Below are positions 37,401 to 49,076 of a stretch of DNA of 64,000 bases, piece by piece. The notes under the pieces are model-generated. The model did no database searches, had not been told where the DNA came from, and worked only from the letters and a program-made list of their open reading frames with translations. Origin of the DNA: Bugula neritina (taxonomy: Eukaryota; Bryozoa; Gymnolaemata; Cheilostomatida; Bugulidae); NCBI GenBank assembly GCA_964035545.1, contig OZ037771.1, forward strand, positions 7,358,690 to 7,422,689. The letters run 5' to 3'. A program made the translations under genes and the position numbers. Position 1 is the stretch's first letter. Every line of letters begins with the position of its first letter.

Positions 37401-40400
37401 AAGTGCCGCATGTCAGGTGGAAGTGGTGATAGCCCAGCCATGGACCACATTCCGCCCAACGTCTTTTCAGTAATTCACTTATTTCCCAATAAATCAAGTT
37501 TTTATAGCACCTTAAAGCACATTTCACTTTTTTGTTCTTGGTTGCTGTAGTTGGTGTGCACATGTATTTGCCCAGTACCATGTTGTTTTAATAAAACTGT
37601 TGTTATATGAGGTGAGAGTTACCAAGAATTATTTTCGTTTCTTTGTTAGTTCTCGGAATACTCTGCACAGACGTTGAATGCTTCTTCTAAGGTGAGGAAT
37701 CTGCACCACCGTGATGTTGCCGCTGTCTCTATGACCGACTCAAGTACACAGTGCAGTGGTTATGATCTACCAAAACCTTCTGTCAGCCATGCCAGCAGTC
37801 AGTATGACGTAGTTTTACTCCACAATCAGAGTGTCCAAGTGTCAACTAATCTAGTGTCAGTTGAAGTTCAGGCTTCCCCTGCCGGTTGCAAGTGCTCCAC
37901 AGTAAGTTCTGACTCTGTTAATGCCGCTTGTCATACACAGGGTGCTTTAGACTCTCATGTCACAAAATGTGATGCTGGATGTCAGATCACACAAGGTGCT
38001 ACAGAGTGCCAGACCACACAAGGTGCCACAGAGTGCCAGACCACACAAGGTGCCACAGAGTGCCAGACCACACAAGGTGCTACAGATTGCCAGACCACAC
38101 AAGGTGCTACAGATTGCCAGACCACACAAGGTGCCACAGATTGCCAGGCCACACAAGGTGCTAGAGGTTGTAATGAAATTGAAGGTAATAGTCAAGATTT
38201 AGAACACTTCAAACATACTCCAATTTCAGACAGTTCCCTTGAGCAGCTTTGTCAGCTGCGAGATGTGAAAGATTCACCTTTGCGAGCTGATGCAGAAATC
38301 CTTCAGGGTAGCCATTTGTTAGATAAGTAAGTTGTCTTCTCATGTTTAGAATATAAGCAGCTGTGTGTCTAAATTCTGTGTTGTTCTGTCTGCTTTTCTG
38401 GTGGCAGTTGCTAGAATACTATTTTTCAGAAATTTGGAGCTCCAAGATTACTTTATACAATCACCTCTGCCTTGTGTTGGGGCCGAGGAGAACCACAATG
38501 TGACATGTAGTGTGTGCAAGTCAAGAACTGTCTTAGTCCCAGGTATGCTGCTGACAACCGCTTCATAGAGGTTGTGAGGATGTTTATGGTGTTATGCGCT
38601 GTTCATAGGAAATGTGTGCGGTTTTTTCCTTAAAAGACTTCGTTTTACATCATTTTCAGTCATTGTAGTCAAACGTGTTCGTTTTTATTTTTCAAAACTT
38701 GCTCAGTTTTAAAAATGTTTTCAAATAATGCTGTAGCAAGCTCTGCGTTTAGCATTGTGTCATGGCTTGCATTATGAAACTTGTTTCTTGATCTGGCGAT
38801 AGTCTTTAGCAGGTCAAATATATTTCAGAACTAAAAATTTTTTGGTGGCACAGTCGCAAAGTGACACTTGTCGCAAGGTGACACAGTCGCGAAGTGACAT
38901 CAATCGCAAGTGTGAGTGCTCACAATTTCAAAACTGCCAAACTTCTAGACTGCAATTCTTTGGTTTGAGTAAACTAATAACTACTTCCTTACCGGTCACT
39001 TAGGAAGAGCTTTTTATGGCTCTTGGGGGTTCCTTAGGGTTTTAGATGTATTTCAGCAATATTTAGAATGTATATTCTATAACTAATCTTTAGTGGCTGA
39101 TGTGGCCACACAGACAGATGTACAGAGTTGTGATGGTATGGCCTTGGAAGTTATCCTCTCAGACCTACAGGTGTCAGTAAGTAACATCACACATATATTG
39201 CGTTGTTAGTCCCGCCCCCTGTTTACATTACATTTGAATTTAGGTTTTGATTGGCACTATTCAGCATTTAATAATTTAATAAGAACATTGAGTCATACAC
39301 TGATTGAATCTATGTTGGTCTAATTTAGAATGAATCGAAAGAATAAACGTTGCCTTTTACTATGTTAAAGCATAGAAATTAATAAAAAGAAAATAAAACT
39401 GGAGCTTGAAGGGCATGAATGTCTAATGAGGAGTTCAGAATTTCACTCAATCTTGAAAATGTTAATTCTCTAATATGGGAACTGCAACAGCACCATTATT
39501 AAGGGGAGACAAACAAAATTACTTCACATTCTGAAGGCTGTTAGACATTTTGCCAGATTTAACAAACTAGGAGTTGTGCCCCCCAAATCTAAGCTACAAG
39601 CAAGTGTTATGGTAGAGCCTTTGGTGCTGTTCCACAGTATAGAAATTGCCAAGTTGGACTCAGTATGTTGAAACAGCATCAATATCTTAGAACTTGGTAA
39701 AAGTAATATTATCCGCTATTCTGTGGAAAATAACTCCTGTAGCTCCTGATCATGAGATCAAATGACTACCTACGTAGTAAAATATGGCTAAACGATTTTA
39801 TCATATTGTACACTGACAATGGCTGTTCTATTTTACAACCAAAGTTTGATCTAGTGAATTTGATTGGTTGATGTATGTTATTGACTGTTTGGTAGCTGGA
39901 AAACACCTCCCATGCTCTCAGTACATATAGCTCTGCTATGAGCTTTACTTCCAAAGCAAGTCTAGTAAAGGAGAAGATAACTTCAGATGATGAACTCTTT
40001 GGAAATAAATTGCATAAATCTGGTAAGTATATGTTTAAAGCAACTGTTCACTTTTTATATACCAGCTAAGCATCATAATATAGATTATTGTATTTTTTAC
40101 CTGTAATATCTTGCATTGTATTGTAGACGGAGTTGTCTGCCCTGACACTCAGCTCATTCCTACCTTTTTGTCTACTACATCGAGTCAGAAAGGCACTCAG
40201 GCTACACTTTATGATGTAAGAGTATTCTTTCGACCACTAACTCGTTATAGATAGTCAATACTAGTGAAACTGAGTATAGAGTTGTTAGTGAAACTGAGTA
40301 TAGAGTCACTAGTGAAACTGAGTGTAGAGTTGTTAGTGAAACTGAGTATAGAGTCACTAGTGAAACTGAGTGTAGAGTTGTTAGTGAAAATGAGTATAGA

Positions 40401-41234
40401 GTCACTAGTGAAACTGAGTGTAGAGTTGTTAGTGAAACTGAGTATAGAGTCGTTAGTGAAACTGAGTATAGAGTTGTTAGTGAAAATGAGTATAGAGTTG
40501 TTAGTGAAACTGAGTTTAGAGTCGTTAGTGAAACTGAGTGTAGAGTTGTTAGTGAAACTGAGTATAGAGTTGTTAGTGAAACTGAGTGTAGAGTTGTTAG
40601 TGAAAATGAGTATAGAGTCACTAGTGAAACTGAGTGTAGAGTTGTTAGTGAAACTGAGTATAGAGTCGTTAGTGAAACTGAGTGTAGAGTTGTTAGTGAA
40701 ACTGAGTATAGAGTTGTTAGTGAAAATGAGTATAGAGTTGTTAGTGAAACTGAGTTTAGAGTTGTTAGTGAAACTGAGTTTAGAGTCGTTAGTGAAACTG
40801 AGTGTAGAGTTGTTAGTGACAGCTTATATTGTATTATATGTCTCTAGTTGATGCTATTACTGCTTGTCTATATGAAATTGGTTGCTGTCCTATAAGCCTA
40901 ATAGTTGTCTTTCTTTCAACATAAAATTAAACCAATTGAAAAATTGCAGGTGAAATATTGCCATTGTTTTAAAATCTGAATGGTAGTATTTTGTGTGTAA
41001 GGTACAAAGGATAGTTAAAAAGCATCTGCTTTTTCTTGTTGGAATTCACCATCTAGGTTACAATGCACTTTTAACCTACTAAAAAAACAGTTGTGTTTTC
41101 CATTAATATCAGCTTTTTCATTCCCCTTATCGGTTACCTCATGTATTCTGTTAGTTGGGAACTTATTTTATTGGTAGGTGGAAGAAAAGCCAAGATTAGC
41201 CACCTCTTGTGATTGGATGATAATTTATGTGTAA
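34500..41234 (+). CDS. Coiled-coil protein with in-frame tandem repeat (unknown function)
   Basis: Thirteen exons join in phase to about 704 aa: 34500-34640, 34979-35170, 35698-35832, 36113-36183, 36302-36444, 36777-36884, 37291-37469, 37650-38326, 38430-38542, 39094-39176, 39896-40022, 40127-40215 and 41178-41234. Residues 1 to about 265 are heptad-like and charged (for example LTEEQVREGEDVN, LEELCSELDHLRQC), predicting a long coiled coil. An acidic link (LSDDERELYSAVDDLL) follows. The largest exon carries seven copies of a 9-residue Thr/Cys/Gln repeat (residues 433-495). The C-terminal third has a CSVC motif and Ser/Thr-rich stretches. The N-terminal layout suggests a cytoskeletal, centrosomal or vesicle-trafficking scaffold, but I do not recognise the family. 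The last exon could instead splice at a strong GTAAGT (41231) to an acceptor at 41448, ending V-Q-P. A poly(A) signal at 41575-41580 fits either form. Confidence 0.75.
35205..35502. mobile_element. MITE family A, copy 2 (298 bp)
   Basis: The left end TTACTTAATTTAGTACACAT and the right end, read in reverse, TTACTTAATTTAGTACACAC pair for about 45 bases. The left half matches the copy at 5021-5426. It lies in intron 2 of the coiled-coil gene, 34 bases after the exon 2 donor. Confidence 0.82.
37977..38163 (+). repeat. 27-bp coding minisatellite
   Basis: Seven tandem 27-bp units encode TECQTTQGA and close variants (TDCQTTQGA, TDCQATQGA) in the reading frame of exon 8 of the coiled-coil gene. The unit length is a multiple of three, so copy-number changes keep the frame. 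Open frames in the other two phases are shadows. Confidence 0.95.
40263..40822. repeat. 24-bp intronic minisatellite
   Basis: About 23 units of GTTAGTGAAACTGAGTATAG plus four bases, with two main variants (AGTATAGAGTT and AGTGTAGAGTC). It lies in the last intron of the coiled-coil gene. Both strands stay open because the unit is a multiple of three, which produces false open frames of 139 and 195 codons. Confidence 0.95.
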
Positions 41235-41239
41235 GTTCC

Positions 41240-43950
41240 ATTTAGTCATTTCTACTTCACTATATTTTATTCTAATTATAATTTGTTTGCATCTAAGAAG
41301 ACAATTCCCTCATTAAGTAAGCTTTCACCTGCAAATGTTAGAGGTAATTGGCTTTACAGTGCAGTTATATTGACATTCAAATGACCCTCAATTACATTAC
41401 CGAGTCTGAAATTTTAAAAATAACATTCGTAGACCTTTTCTTTTGCAGCCAGCCTTAACTCTGTGTTTATTAGGTCATCTAGATTTTAGTGTTTATTATT
41501 TTCTACTCATAAGTGATTGTAAAGTCTAAAAGTAGTTAAACTTTATACAATGCAAAAGACAGCTTACAGCTACTAATAAAGTAGGTCTCACATTAGAGGA
41601 GAGAACTCTAATTTATGAGTTTTGCACCAACACAGGATCTTTCACTTACTTAGTGATCCACCCATCACTCAAATAGTATTCATTAGATTTTACTGATTAT
41701 CATATAGAATCTCTGACACACTTCATTTATACTGTATTAAAATATTCATATGTATCATTTATCATCACGTATCATCTGTGGAACTGTTTGAAGGTTGTAA
41801 CGTAATACAATTTTATCTTATAATAACTTCTGCTCGTCCTGATGACGTGACCTTGCAAAGTTAACTCTATTATTGCTAACTTTCAATCTTAGCTCCTGCA
41901 ACACACAGTTTAATCACTGAGCTAGATTCAAAGTTTTAATCAATCTTCTAATGTAACAGTACGTGGTGGTCAGAGTTACCAACCTATATAAAGATTATAT
42001 AACTTTCACGCAGCTGCAGTGCATGCATGACATGCTAGTTAGCACCAGTTTCTGGGATATTCAAATTGTCCAATTTCCTTTGAGCTACAGTTACTGCATT
42101 TCCATCATGGATTTTTCATTCGCCTAATGGAAATAGGCAGTCATGGAATTGCAGTGAGTATCTCATGTACTGAAATACCACCACAAGCAAGAAACTAAAC
42201 ACACATTGTTTGTGGTGACTCTGTATGTTCATGTTGTGTATTATGTCTAAACACCCTCTTTTCTGTCCGATAGTCTGTATGGTCGAGATTTTCTATTGGT
42301 GCACATTTTATACACATGGTCCACCCTTAAAGTTGAAGTTGATTTGAATTAGTGTTTTAAATTTAGTACAACTCTTACTAGACATTCACTGAAAACTGCA
42401 GGCGTCAATGTTGTAACTTCCTATAGTAACTTGAAACTAAGGGGCTTCAAGCATTCCACTTGTTTTAAAAATTTGTTTTCCTTATAACAAAGGCTTGAAC
42501 TCAGCTAAGCTTTCTTATTGTGCATTTGTTTAAGTCTTCATTTGAACAGTGTCTAATTACACAGTGTCTTATTACACAGTGTCTAATTACACAGTGTAGC
42601 ATGTAGTTTGACAGTTCCATTATCTTTTTCTACCTTGAAAAGCTTAAACACACCTGAAGTCACTTTGTATGCTGGAACTTCGCTATGCCCCTCTCTCTCT
42701 CATACTGCAGTTGTACATTGTATCTCACCAGTTTGAGAAAAAATTGTGTTTTGCCAATTTTATTTTCTGTCAGGAATAAGTGTCATTAAAAAGTTAGGTT
42801 TATTCTAGTAAAAATGTCATCCTAAACCTGCATTGTGGATCAAGTAGTGTATCGAAGTGTTATTGTGAACCTCACATCTGTTGTTGCCACGGTTACCAGT
42901 ATAAAACACTGAAATTCCTCTTTGGTATCAAAACTCATTAATCCTAATGTTTATGCTTTTAGGTTGTTCATTGCCACTATAATCTTAATGACGGTGATGT
43001 TTCACTTCCCTGGTAGCTTGGGATTCACACATATACTACAAAGGGTAGCTGGGAGACCTGGTCTGTTACCCCCACACTAATTATTGCTGAGTTAACCCGA
43101 AGTCTAGGATCATTAGAATTGCAAAACTGATTAACCATGTTATCTGAAATAAAAGAAGTTTCCCTCCACAGCTGCCTTTGAATTATAGATATAGCTTATA
43201 AACTTTTACTTCCTATCAATTCCAAATGCAAGCCTTAGGTTTTATTTACAACAAGCTTCTCTACAAGCACTAGAAGTCTGTATACCCCCCTACTTCCTCT
43301 TCCCCCCCTACCTCCTCCACTTTCAACTCTAGTCATATAGCCAAGTTGTAATAATAATTTTACTATTCTACTGTCATATTGAATTATATTTACTTTTTAA
43401 GCATTTGGTTATTTTCGGTGAAAGAGTTGTGTAATTGCTCAATCATTTTAATTTTTTATTATGCAGCTAAATTTAAAATTATTGCTCAGAAAAGTTGTTT
43501 TATATTTGTTTATAGTTTTGTTGAGTTATTTTGTTTATGTTTTTTTTTATTTTACAAGTTGAATAAATTTTATGGTATCAATTTCAGCACAATTTACATT
43601 TACCAACAACCTTAGGCTAATAACAAATCATTTTCAAACATACTAAAATTATAGTAATATTTAATTTGATACTAGTAACTGCATCTACTCTATATTATAC
43701 GGAATGCCTGAAAGTGCACTGGTTTCTACTGGCCTTAAATAAATATAACACTGGAGCTATAAAAACTCAAATGTAATAGAAAAATATTCAAGAGCACCAC
43801 TAAAACTACATGATTTGGTCACAATATTTTGGTCACAAATGTTTCACATGCATAGGGAAGCACTATTTTATCAATTATCACAGAGCCAATTTGTATAGCT
43901 TGAAGACCTGCAAGCTAGTAGTATTTTCACAATTACTACCAAAGAATGCA
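41240..43950. other. Intergenic region, no gene supported
   Basis: The left part is probably the 3' untranslated region of the coiled-coil gene (AATAAA at 41575-41580). Three copies of TCTTATTACACAGTG-type 17-mers lie at 42548-42598. An imperfect inverted repeat built on ACTGCATTTCCATCATGGA lies at 42090-42155. No exons with domain content were seen. Confidence 0.45.
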
Positions 43951-43954
43951 TCCG

Positions 43955-46900
43955 CTAGAGCAGGTCTTTTACGCTAATGTCTAAATTAAATCTTTTATAA
44001 GTTTCGCTTCCTGCCCCAAACTCTGAAGATATGAGCTGTTTGAATATTCCAATAGCTTTGTCTGCCTTGGAGATAGAAAATCTGAACAAAGTTTTCTTGT
44101 CCACTGGAGGGGGTGTATTAGTCCTCTTAAAGTAGGCGGGTTTAGGAAAGTCGATGGTGCAGTTGAGACGAACATAGTCCGGCTCTAGTCCTAGGAACTT
44201 GATCGCACCTTCAAGTTCGGAAAAAGTTCTGTGTTTCAAGTTATTATAGTAAATTATATAGGCTTTTCCAGGAAACACTTTTATCCAGTATTTGTAGAAG
44301 TCGATCCAGCTAGTTATGTGTGTCATCCAAGTATCCCACTCTGTAATTATTAAAAATAGATTAGCACTTCGAAATGCAAGGACACGGTGAAGGGCTATTC
44401 ACATTTGAATGTCTCCCACTGAAAAATAAGACTGTTTTTAAAAATACGATAAGCTGTGCAAAAAATATCTGAGTAATCAGATTGGTTAAACCATTTGAAA
44501 GTTAATAGCTTAGTAGAAAGCAAGCTTTAATGTAATTTAGTAGGTGCTGATAACAATATTCCTATTGAATATGCAAAATTTATCAGCAAGAACACACCCA
44601 TGTTAATGTGGGTTTATATCTCCATGATTAAAGCATTACAGCCCCAATGTGGTTTTACTGGCTTTAAATGTTAACGGCATTGGGAAAACAGATGTTACTA
44701 ACAAAAGTGCAAAACTAGCAAAAAGTTACTAATATTTTTATAATTTAGAAAAGTGTAACTGCAAACAAACAAAAATTACAATAGGCAATTGTTATCCTAA
44801 TTTTTTAAATCTATCAACCGCTTGCAGTCCAGCCATTTTAATTTTCATGTTTTAGTTTGAGGGAAATATTTCATTAGTTTTAATAAAACCAGTTTGTATC
44901 TGGAAACTCACTCCAAGTCAAGGAGCCATCTGTGTTGACCAAATGAAACTTTTCCGCATAACCAGTTTTGTTTCCTCCGTAAACTCTGTTGAACTCTGAG
45001 TACAATGCATCCAGTGGGTGTCTAGCTATTACCTGGCAACAGACTCAACAGGTGAACATAACTTCCTAATCTCACAACTTAGTTACTCTAGCTTTGCATG
45101 CTACTTTGACCAACATCTTTATCAGGTTCTCCGTTAGGCACTGGTGATACACTGGTTGCTTTTTTAATTGGTGCCATGAGATGTAAACCCGAAGATTTTG
45201 ACCAAAATTATTTTATGCCATGAATAAGTTAAGTAACTATTGCCAACATGAATTCATCAAAACCAGTAACAAAATGGCTGAATTAATTATCTTGTTGTTA
45301 AATGATGTATAAATATGCACATCTATTCTCACTCTATCACAGTACAGTTGATTAAACCTGCTTTCATTCTAAAAGTTACCACAGAAGTTGAAGACACCCT
45401 GAACTATTGGTTTTAAACAATGTAAGTTTTTGAATCAGTTTAAATAGCTGATCCAGGGAGCAGCCGTGGTCTAGGGATTAGAATGTTTAGTTTAGCAAAC
45501 AAGAAGTCCTGGGTTCAAACCCCAGTAAAGACCATAGGTGATGTTAAGAAGAGCAACCAGTCAAAATTTCCCCTGTGCTCCATCTGAATAAGTCCTCAGT
45601 CCGATTTAGTAAAAAACCCTTTTCATCAGGGGTTTCTCACAATGATTGCGATTTTCGAATATAAACTTTTGTGAGTTTTTGTGTAAAAGTAATGCCTTGC
45701 TTGTTGGCTATAGAAGAAACCTTACCAAAGCCCTTCTGAACTGAAAATCATCCGAAGAAGACGCAGAAAATGTGTGAGTTTTAATAGCTAGAACGGAGTC
45801 GTTGTGAGCCGAGGAGAATTCTGGGTACTCATCATCACCATAGCTGAGGTATATATCCCCTGTCTTGTAGCCTTCAACATCAAATTTATCCAAACTTGAC
45901 TGGTAAACTCCGAAGAAAGTAAACATAGAAATAATTGTATTGCCAGAAATTTAACGGATAATACATTGTTAATTAATTCAACTTAATTTAACTAAAATAA
46001 ATTGCAAAATAATAACCAATCAAGTGCTTCGACTTGATTTAAGGAACTCATGTTGTTTACAATCCCCACTCTTGTGAGAACTATACTGAGGGTGAGGCTA
46101 TAGTTAACATGCTGTGACTTTTACCATTGTGTAGGTAATATAATTTAGAAACTTGTAATGTGGCAGTAGTGTGCTTGTGATTAGATGTCTTTCCTGCCAT
46201 TACCAAAAGATTTGCCTGCCTTGAACTTATGAGGAGGCTCTTACTAAATCTAAGTTCTAACCACTAGATAACACTTGCTCCCTGCAATTTTAACTTGAAT
46301 AGTCTTTAATGGTAATTTCTGTCTTGAAAAAGTACGACTCCTAAAAGTTTTATAGATCAAGGAACTTGCAGATTTTGATAAAAAAACTGTTGAAGGCTTT
46401 TGTAAGACATTCAAGAAGATGCGTACCAGTAGCACCTGCCAGAATCTGCCGAACCCAGGTGTTTCCACTTCCTTGGAAAGATGCCAAGGCAGTGAGAGGA
46501 AGCTGCTTGGGCAGGAGAAATTTAGGGTCAGGCAACTCCTTGCATATCTTTTCATTCACCTTCGGTTGTTCTTGAGTCAAGGTCACTAAAAATATTAGAA
46601 GAATATTACTGCACTGGCAGATAATCTAAGGCTTCTGATAAATGTAGAAATTTACTAAATTCAAATATCCATGTAGCCTACATGTGTCAATCTTGTGCAA
46701 ATGTGGTGTCAACATCGTACAAATGTGTCAACCTTGTGTGAAAGTGTCAGACTCCTTTACATGTGGCAATCTTGGGTGAATGTGCCAAGCACTTCAGATG
46801 TAATATATGGGTAATTTATTATTAAGAGAAGTAAGGAGCCGAACATAGTTTAATATCAGACTTTCTGTAAATAACGAACACTAGACTTTGGGAATTTTTG

Positions 46901-47204
46901 AAGACAGGTAGCACTAGTTAGAGAATCTAAACTAGAATGATTTTATACGGTTTATTTTGCTCTCTATTCACTCTCATTCACACAGACAACAAATACTGAA
47001 ATAGCATTTTACCTCTTCAAAAGTAGCTTTGTTAACTTAGGATAGCAATTTACTGAATCCTGTGAGTATATTATTTAATCCCAACTCATCCAATCAATAC
47101 AGAGATGTTAGGCAGACAGAGGACAAGGTGGTAAAACCTAACTTACAACTTATAAATGTTGTACAAAAGAGAGAGAACCATTCTCCTCTAATAATCAACT
47201 TCAT
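43955..47204 (-). CDS. WSCD-type sulfotransferase without WSC domains
   Basis: Five exons on the minus strand join in phase to 301 aa: 47204-47147 (ATG), 46585-46427, 45907-45726, 45032-44912 and 44340-43955 (stop). The first exon encodes MKLIIRGEWF plus a hydrophobic run, a signal peptide or short signal anchor. The catalytic domain starts near residue 50 with TALASFQGSGNTWVR, the 5'-phosphosulfate loop as in WSCD1/WSCD2. It continues with AIKTHTF, the 3'-phosphate motif VIARHPLDALYSEFNR (134-149), and the C-terminal YKYW...YYNNL and FKR blocks of that family. Relatives are Golgi enzymes that transfer sulfate from PAPS, reported for sialic acid in vertebrate WSCD. The protein is short because the WSC modules that precede this domain in vertebrates are absent. 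The small first exon is the least certain part, but its phase and hydrophobicity fit. It is divergent to the coiled-coil gene. Confidence 0.82.
45457..45675 (+). mobile_element. tRNA-derived SINE, family A
   Basis: A nearly complete plus-strand copy: GGAGCAGCCGTGGTCTAGGG head, B-box GGTTCAAACCCC, body through CCATCTGAATAAGTCC, and tail GGGGTTTCTCACAA then ATAAACTTTTGTGAG. It lies in the intron between exons 3 and 4 of the WSCD-type gene, opposite to its transcription. Confidence 0.85.
46045..46290 (-). mobile_element. Very degenerate family A SINE
   Basis: Only blocks are left: CTTGTGAGAACTATA near the tail end, a middle TCTTTCCTGCCATTACC, and a head relic ending CTAGATAACACTTGCTCCC. It is in the intron between exons 2 and 3 of the WSCD-type gene. 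Confidence 0.5.
46660..46800. repeat. Degenerate GTGTCAATCTTGTGCAAAT repeat
   Basis: About five diverged units of 22-28 bases alternate GTGTCAA and TGTG-AAAT motifs. It lies in intron 1 of the WSCD-type gene. Confidence 0.65.
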
Positions 47205-49076
47205 GATCTCAGTTCTCTGCAGATGACTCAGATATAATCCTCACCAGTTTCAGTACACGCTTCATCGGCTGCAACCCCACCACCTCAAACTAATCACTGA
47301 AATGGAATATGGAAATGTATTCCAATTCATTGAACTCAGTAGTCACACTCTGATTCTGCTTCATGAGTGTTTCCCTTTGAATCACAGTCCGCAGTCTCTC
47401 GCATTGTTGTTAGCCTGCTTTCTCTTTATAATAATATTGGAATGCGGATTACTTGTACTGTAAGGCCTGGAAATATTGCTCTTGTATTGTTTTACTACTA
47501 TAATTTTGATAAGTATATAAGCTGAAAGATAAAATGCAAATTAAAATTAAATCTATTGCAATAGTTTTTGTTTAAATCATTAATTTATTTAAAATAATTT
47601 TTTTTTTAATATACAAGACTGTTTTATGTTAGTGCACATATTTTAGCTTTTACAGTAGATCTTAAATTCAGCTTTCAAAACATGAATGCAGTCGATTCAA
47701 AGAGAAAATCCAGCTCGCATATACGTTAGTAGTAAAGGCAAGTTGATGAAGTAGGAGTAAAAAGCTTGTTTGAGTGAAGCACCTGGCATTAGCTGTGGCT
47801 TGTTGCTGAATAATGGTAGACGCTAGTTCTCATTTAGACTGAGAGTTTCTAGCACTGGTGAGGCAGTCCATGGCTCTTCACTCACACACACACACAACCC
47901 GTTGCTGACAAATAGTAATACTGGAGCATTCAAATGTGTTAAACGTGAGAAGCTACACTAACCAGAGGTAAGTTAATTGTATTACTTACTTGTCCGCATC
48001 ACTATACACATATACTGATACATAAGCCACAAAATGGGGTCCAAGCTATTCTTGTGAGTTATGGAATGAATCAGTGAGATATGGAGAAAGCACTGTATTT
48101 TGATAATGCAGATTGTTTATACACCCTATGACTAATATAGCGATTCTAACAGGCTACTGAGTATTGTCTTTGTAATGGTCACTCTCCCTCCCCCCTGTCT
48201 CTTTATATGTAGTCAGTCAGTTGCCCTAATTTAGAGAGGCAAAGGATGAAGTTTCAGAATATAATGATGGCAGAGTATTCATCAATATTATACTTCTTCA
48301 GCTGTAAAAATACAACAGAAGTTCATATTAAATGTGCTACTAATAGTTGGCATCTTAATGATGAATTGTCAAAAACATTATCAGCTAAAATTAATTATGG
48401 AAATTGTATGCATGTAGCTCATACGTCTGCCTAATTATAAAAGCACTACTAAACCTCTATCTTCCACATTTCTCTATATATTATTTTGTACATAGCTTAC
48501 TTCAGTTTGGAGCGCACAACTCCTTGTACAGGAGTTATATTTAATCCTCATGTTCAGCTTTCCTATATATGACAACTAACTCCTAGTTCTCGCAGGACTG
48601 CTATGCTTAAGCATATATTTTAGTGGCAGATTTTAATAAACCCACAGATATCTTTTATATTACCAACTTGTTATAGCTATTTCACTTCTTTGCCATATAC
48701 TGCTATAACCACATATCCCACTGCATTTGGCTTTAATTCCAGTTTTATGGAGATTCAGAGAGCAAGCTTATAGTTGCAATCCCTTGTGAGAACTCTTAGT
48801 CGAAAAGGTTTTTAAACAGACTGGGAACTTTTTCTCTATTGAGGTACAGGAGCAATTATGACTGGATGCCTCTTCTTAACATCACCAACGGCCTTTACTG
48901 GGACTCGAACCATTTACTTGACCACTGTTTTAACCACTAAATCATGCAGCTGCTAGAATCATATATATAAACTACTGTATGCTATAATAATTGCAAATTT
49001 TTGTTCTAGTGTAATTTATTTAAAATGTTTCTATTAACTTTCAGCTACATAGGCAGACCAGTTACTTGGCAATTTC
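47205..49076. other. Divergent intergenic region
   Basis: The region lies between the 5' ends of the minus-strand WSCD-type gene and the plus-strand GALNT-like gene, so it should hold both promoters. No exon is supported. A small CA repeat lies at 47882-47896 and a SINE at 48766-48954. Confidence 0.45.
48766..48954 (-). mobile_element. tRNA-derived SINE, family A, diverged
   Basis: The copy has TTATAGTTGCAATCCC, CAATTATGACTGGATGCC, AACATCACCAACGGCC and a head relic with GGACTCGAACC. The A-box is mutated. It lies about 120 bases upstream of the GALNT-like start codon. Confidence 0.75.

Noticed and set aside
40263-40822. CRISPR-like array of regularly spaced repeats
   Set aside because: Units are directly adjacent with no unique spacers, and the host is a eukaryote.
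40202-40851. Open frames of 139 and 195 codons with LSIELLVK or TTLYSVSL repeats
   Set aside because: A 24-bp minisatellite lacking stops in these frames. It sits between a clean donor at 40216 and an acceptor at 41177 of the coiled-coil gene.
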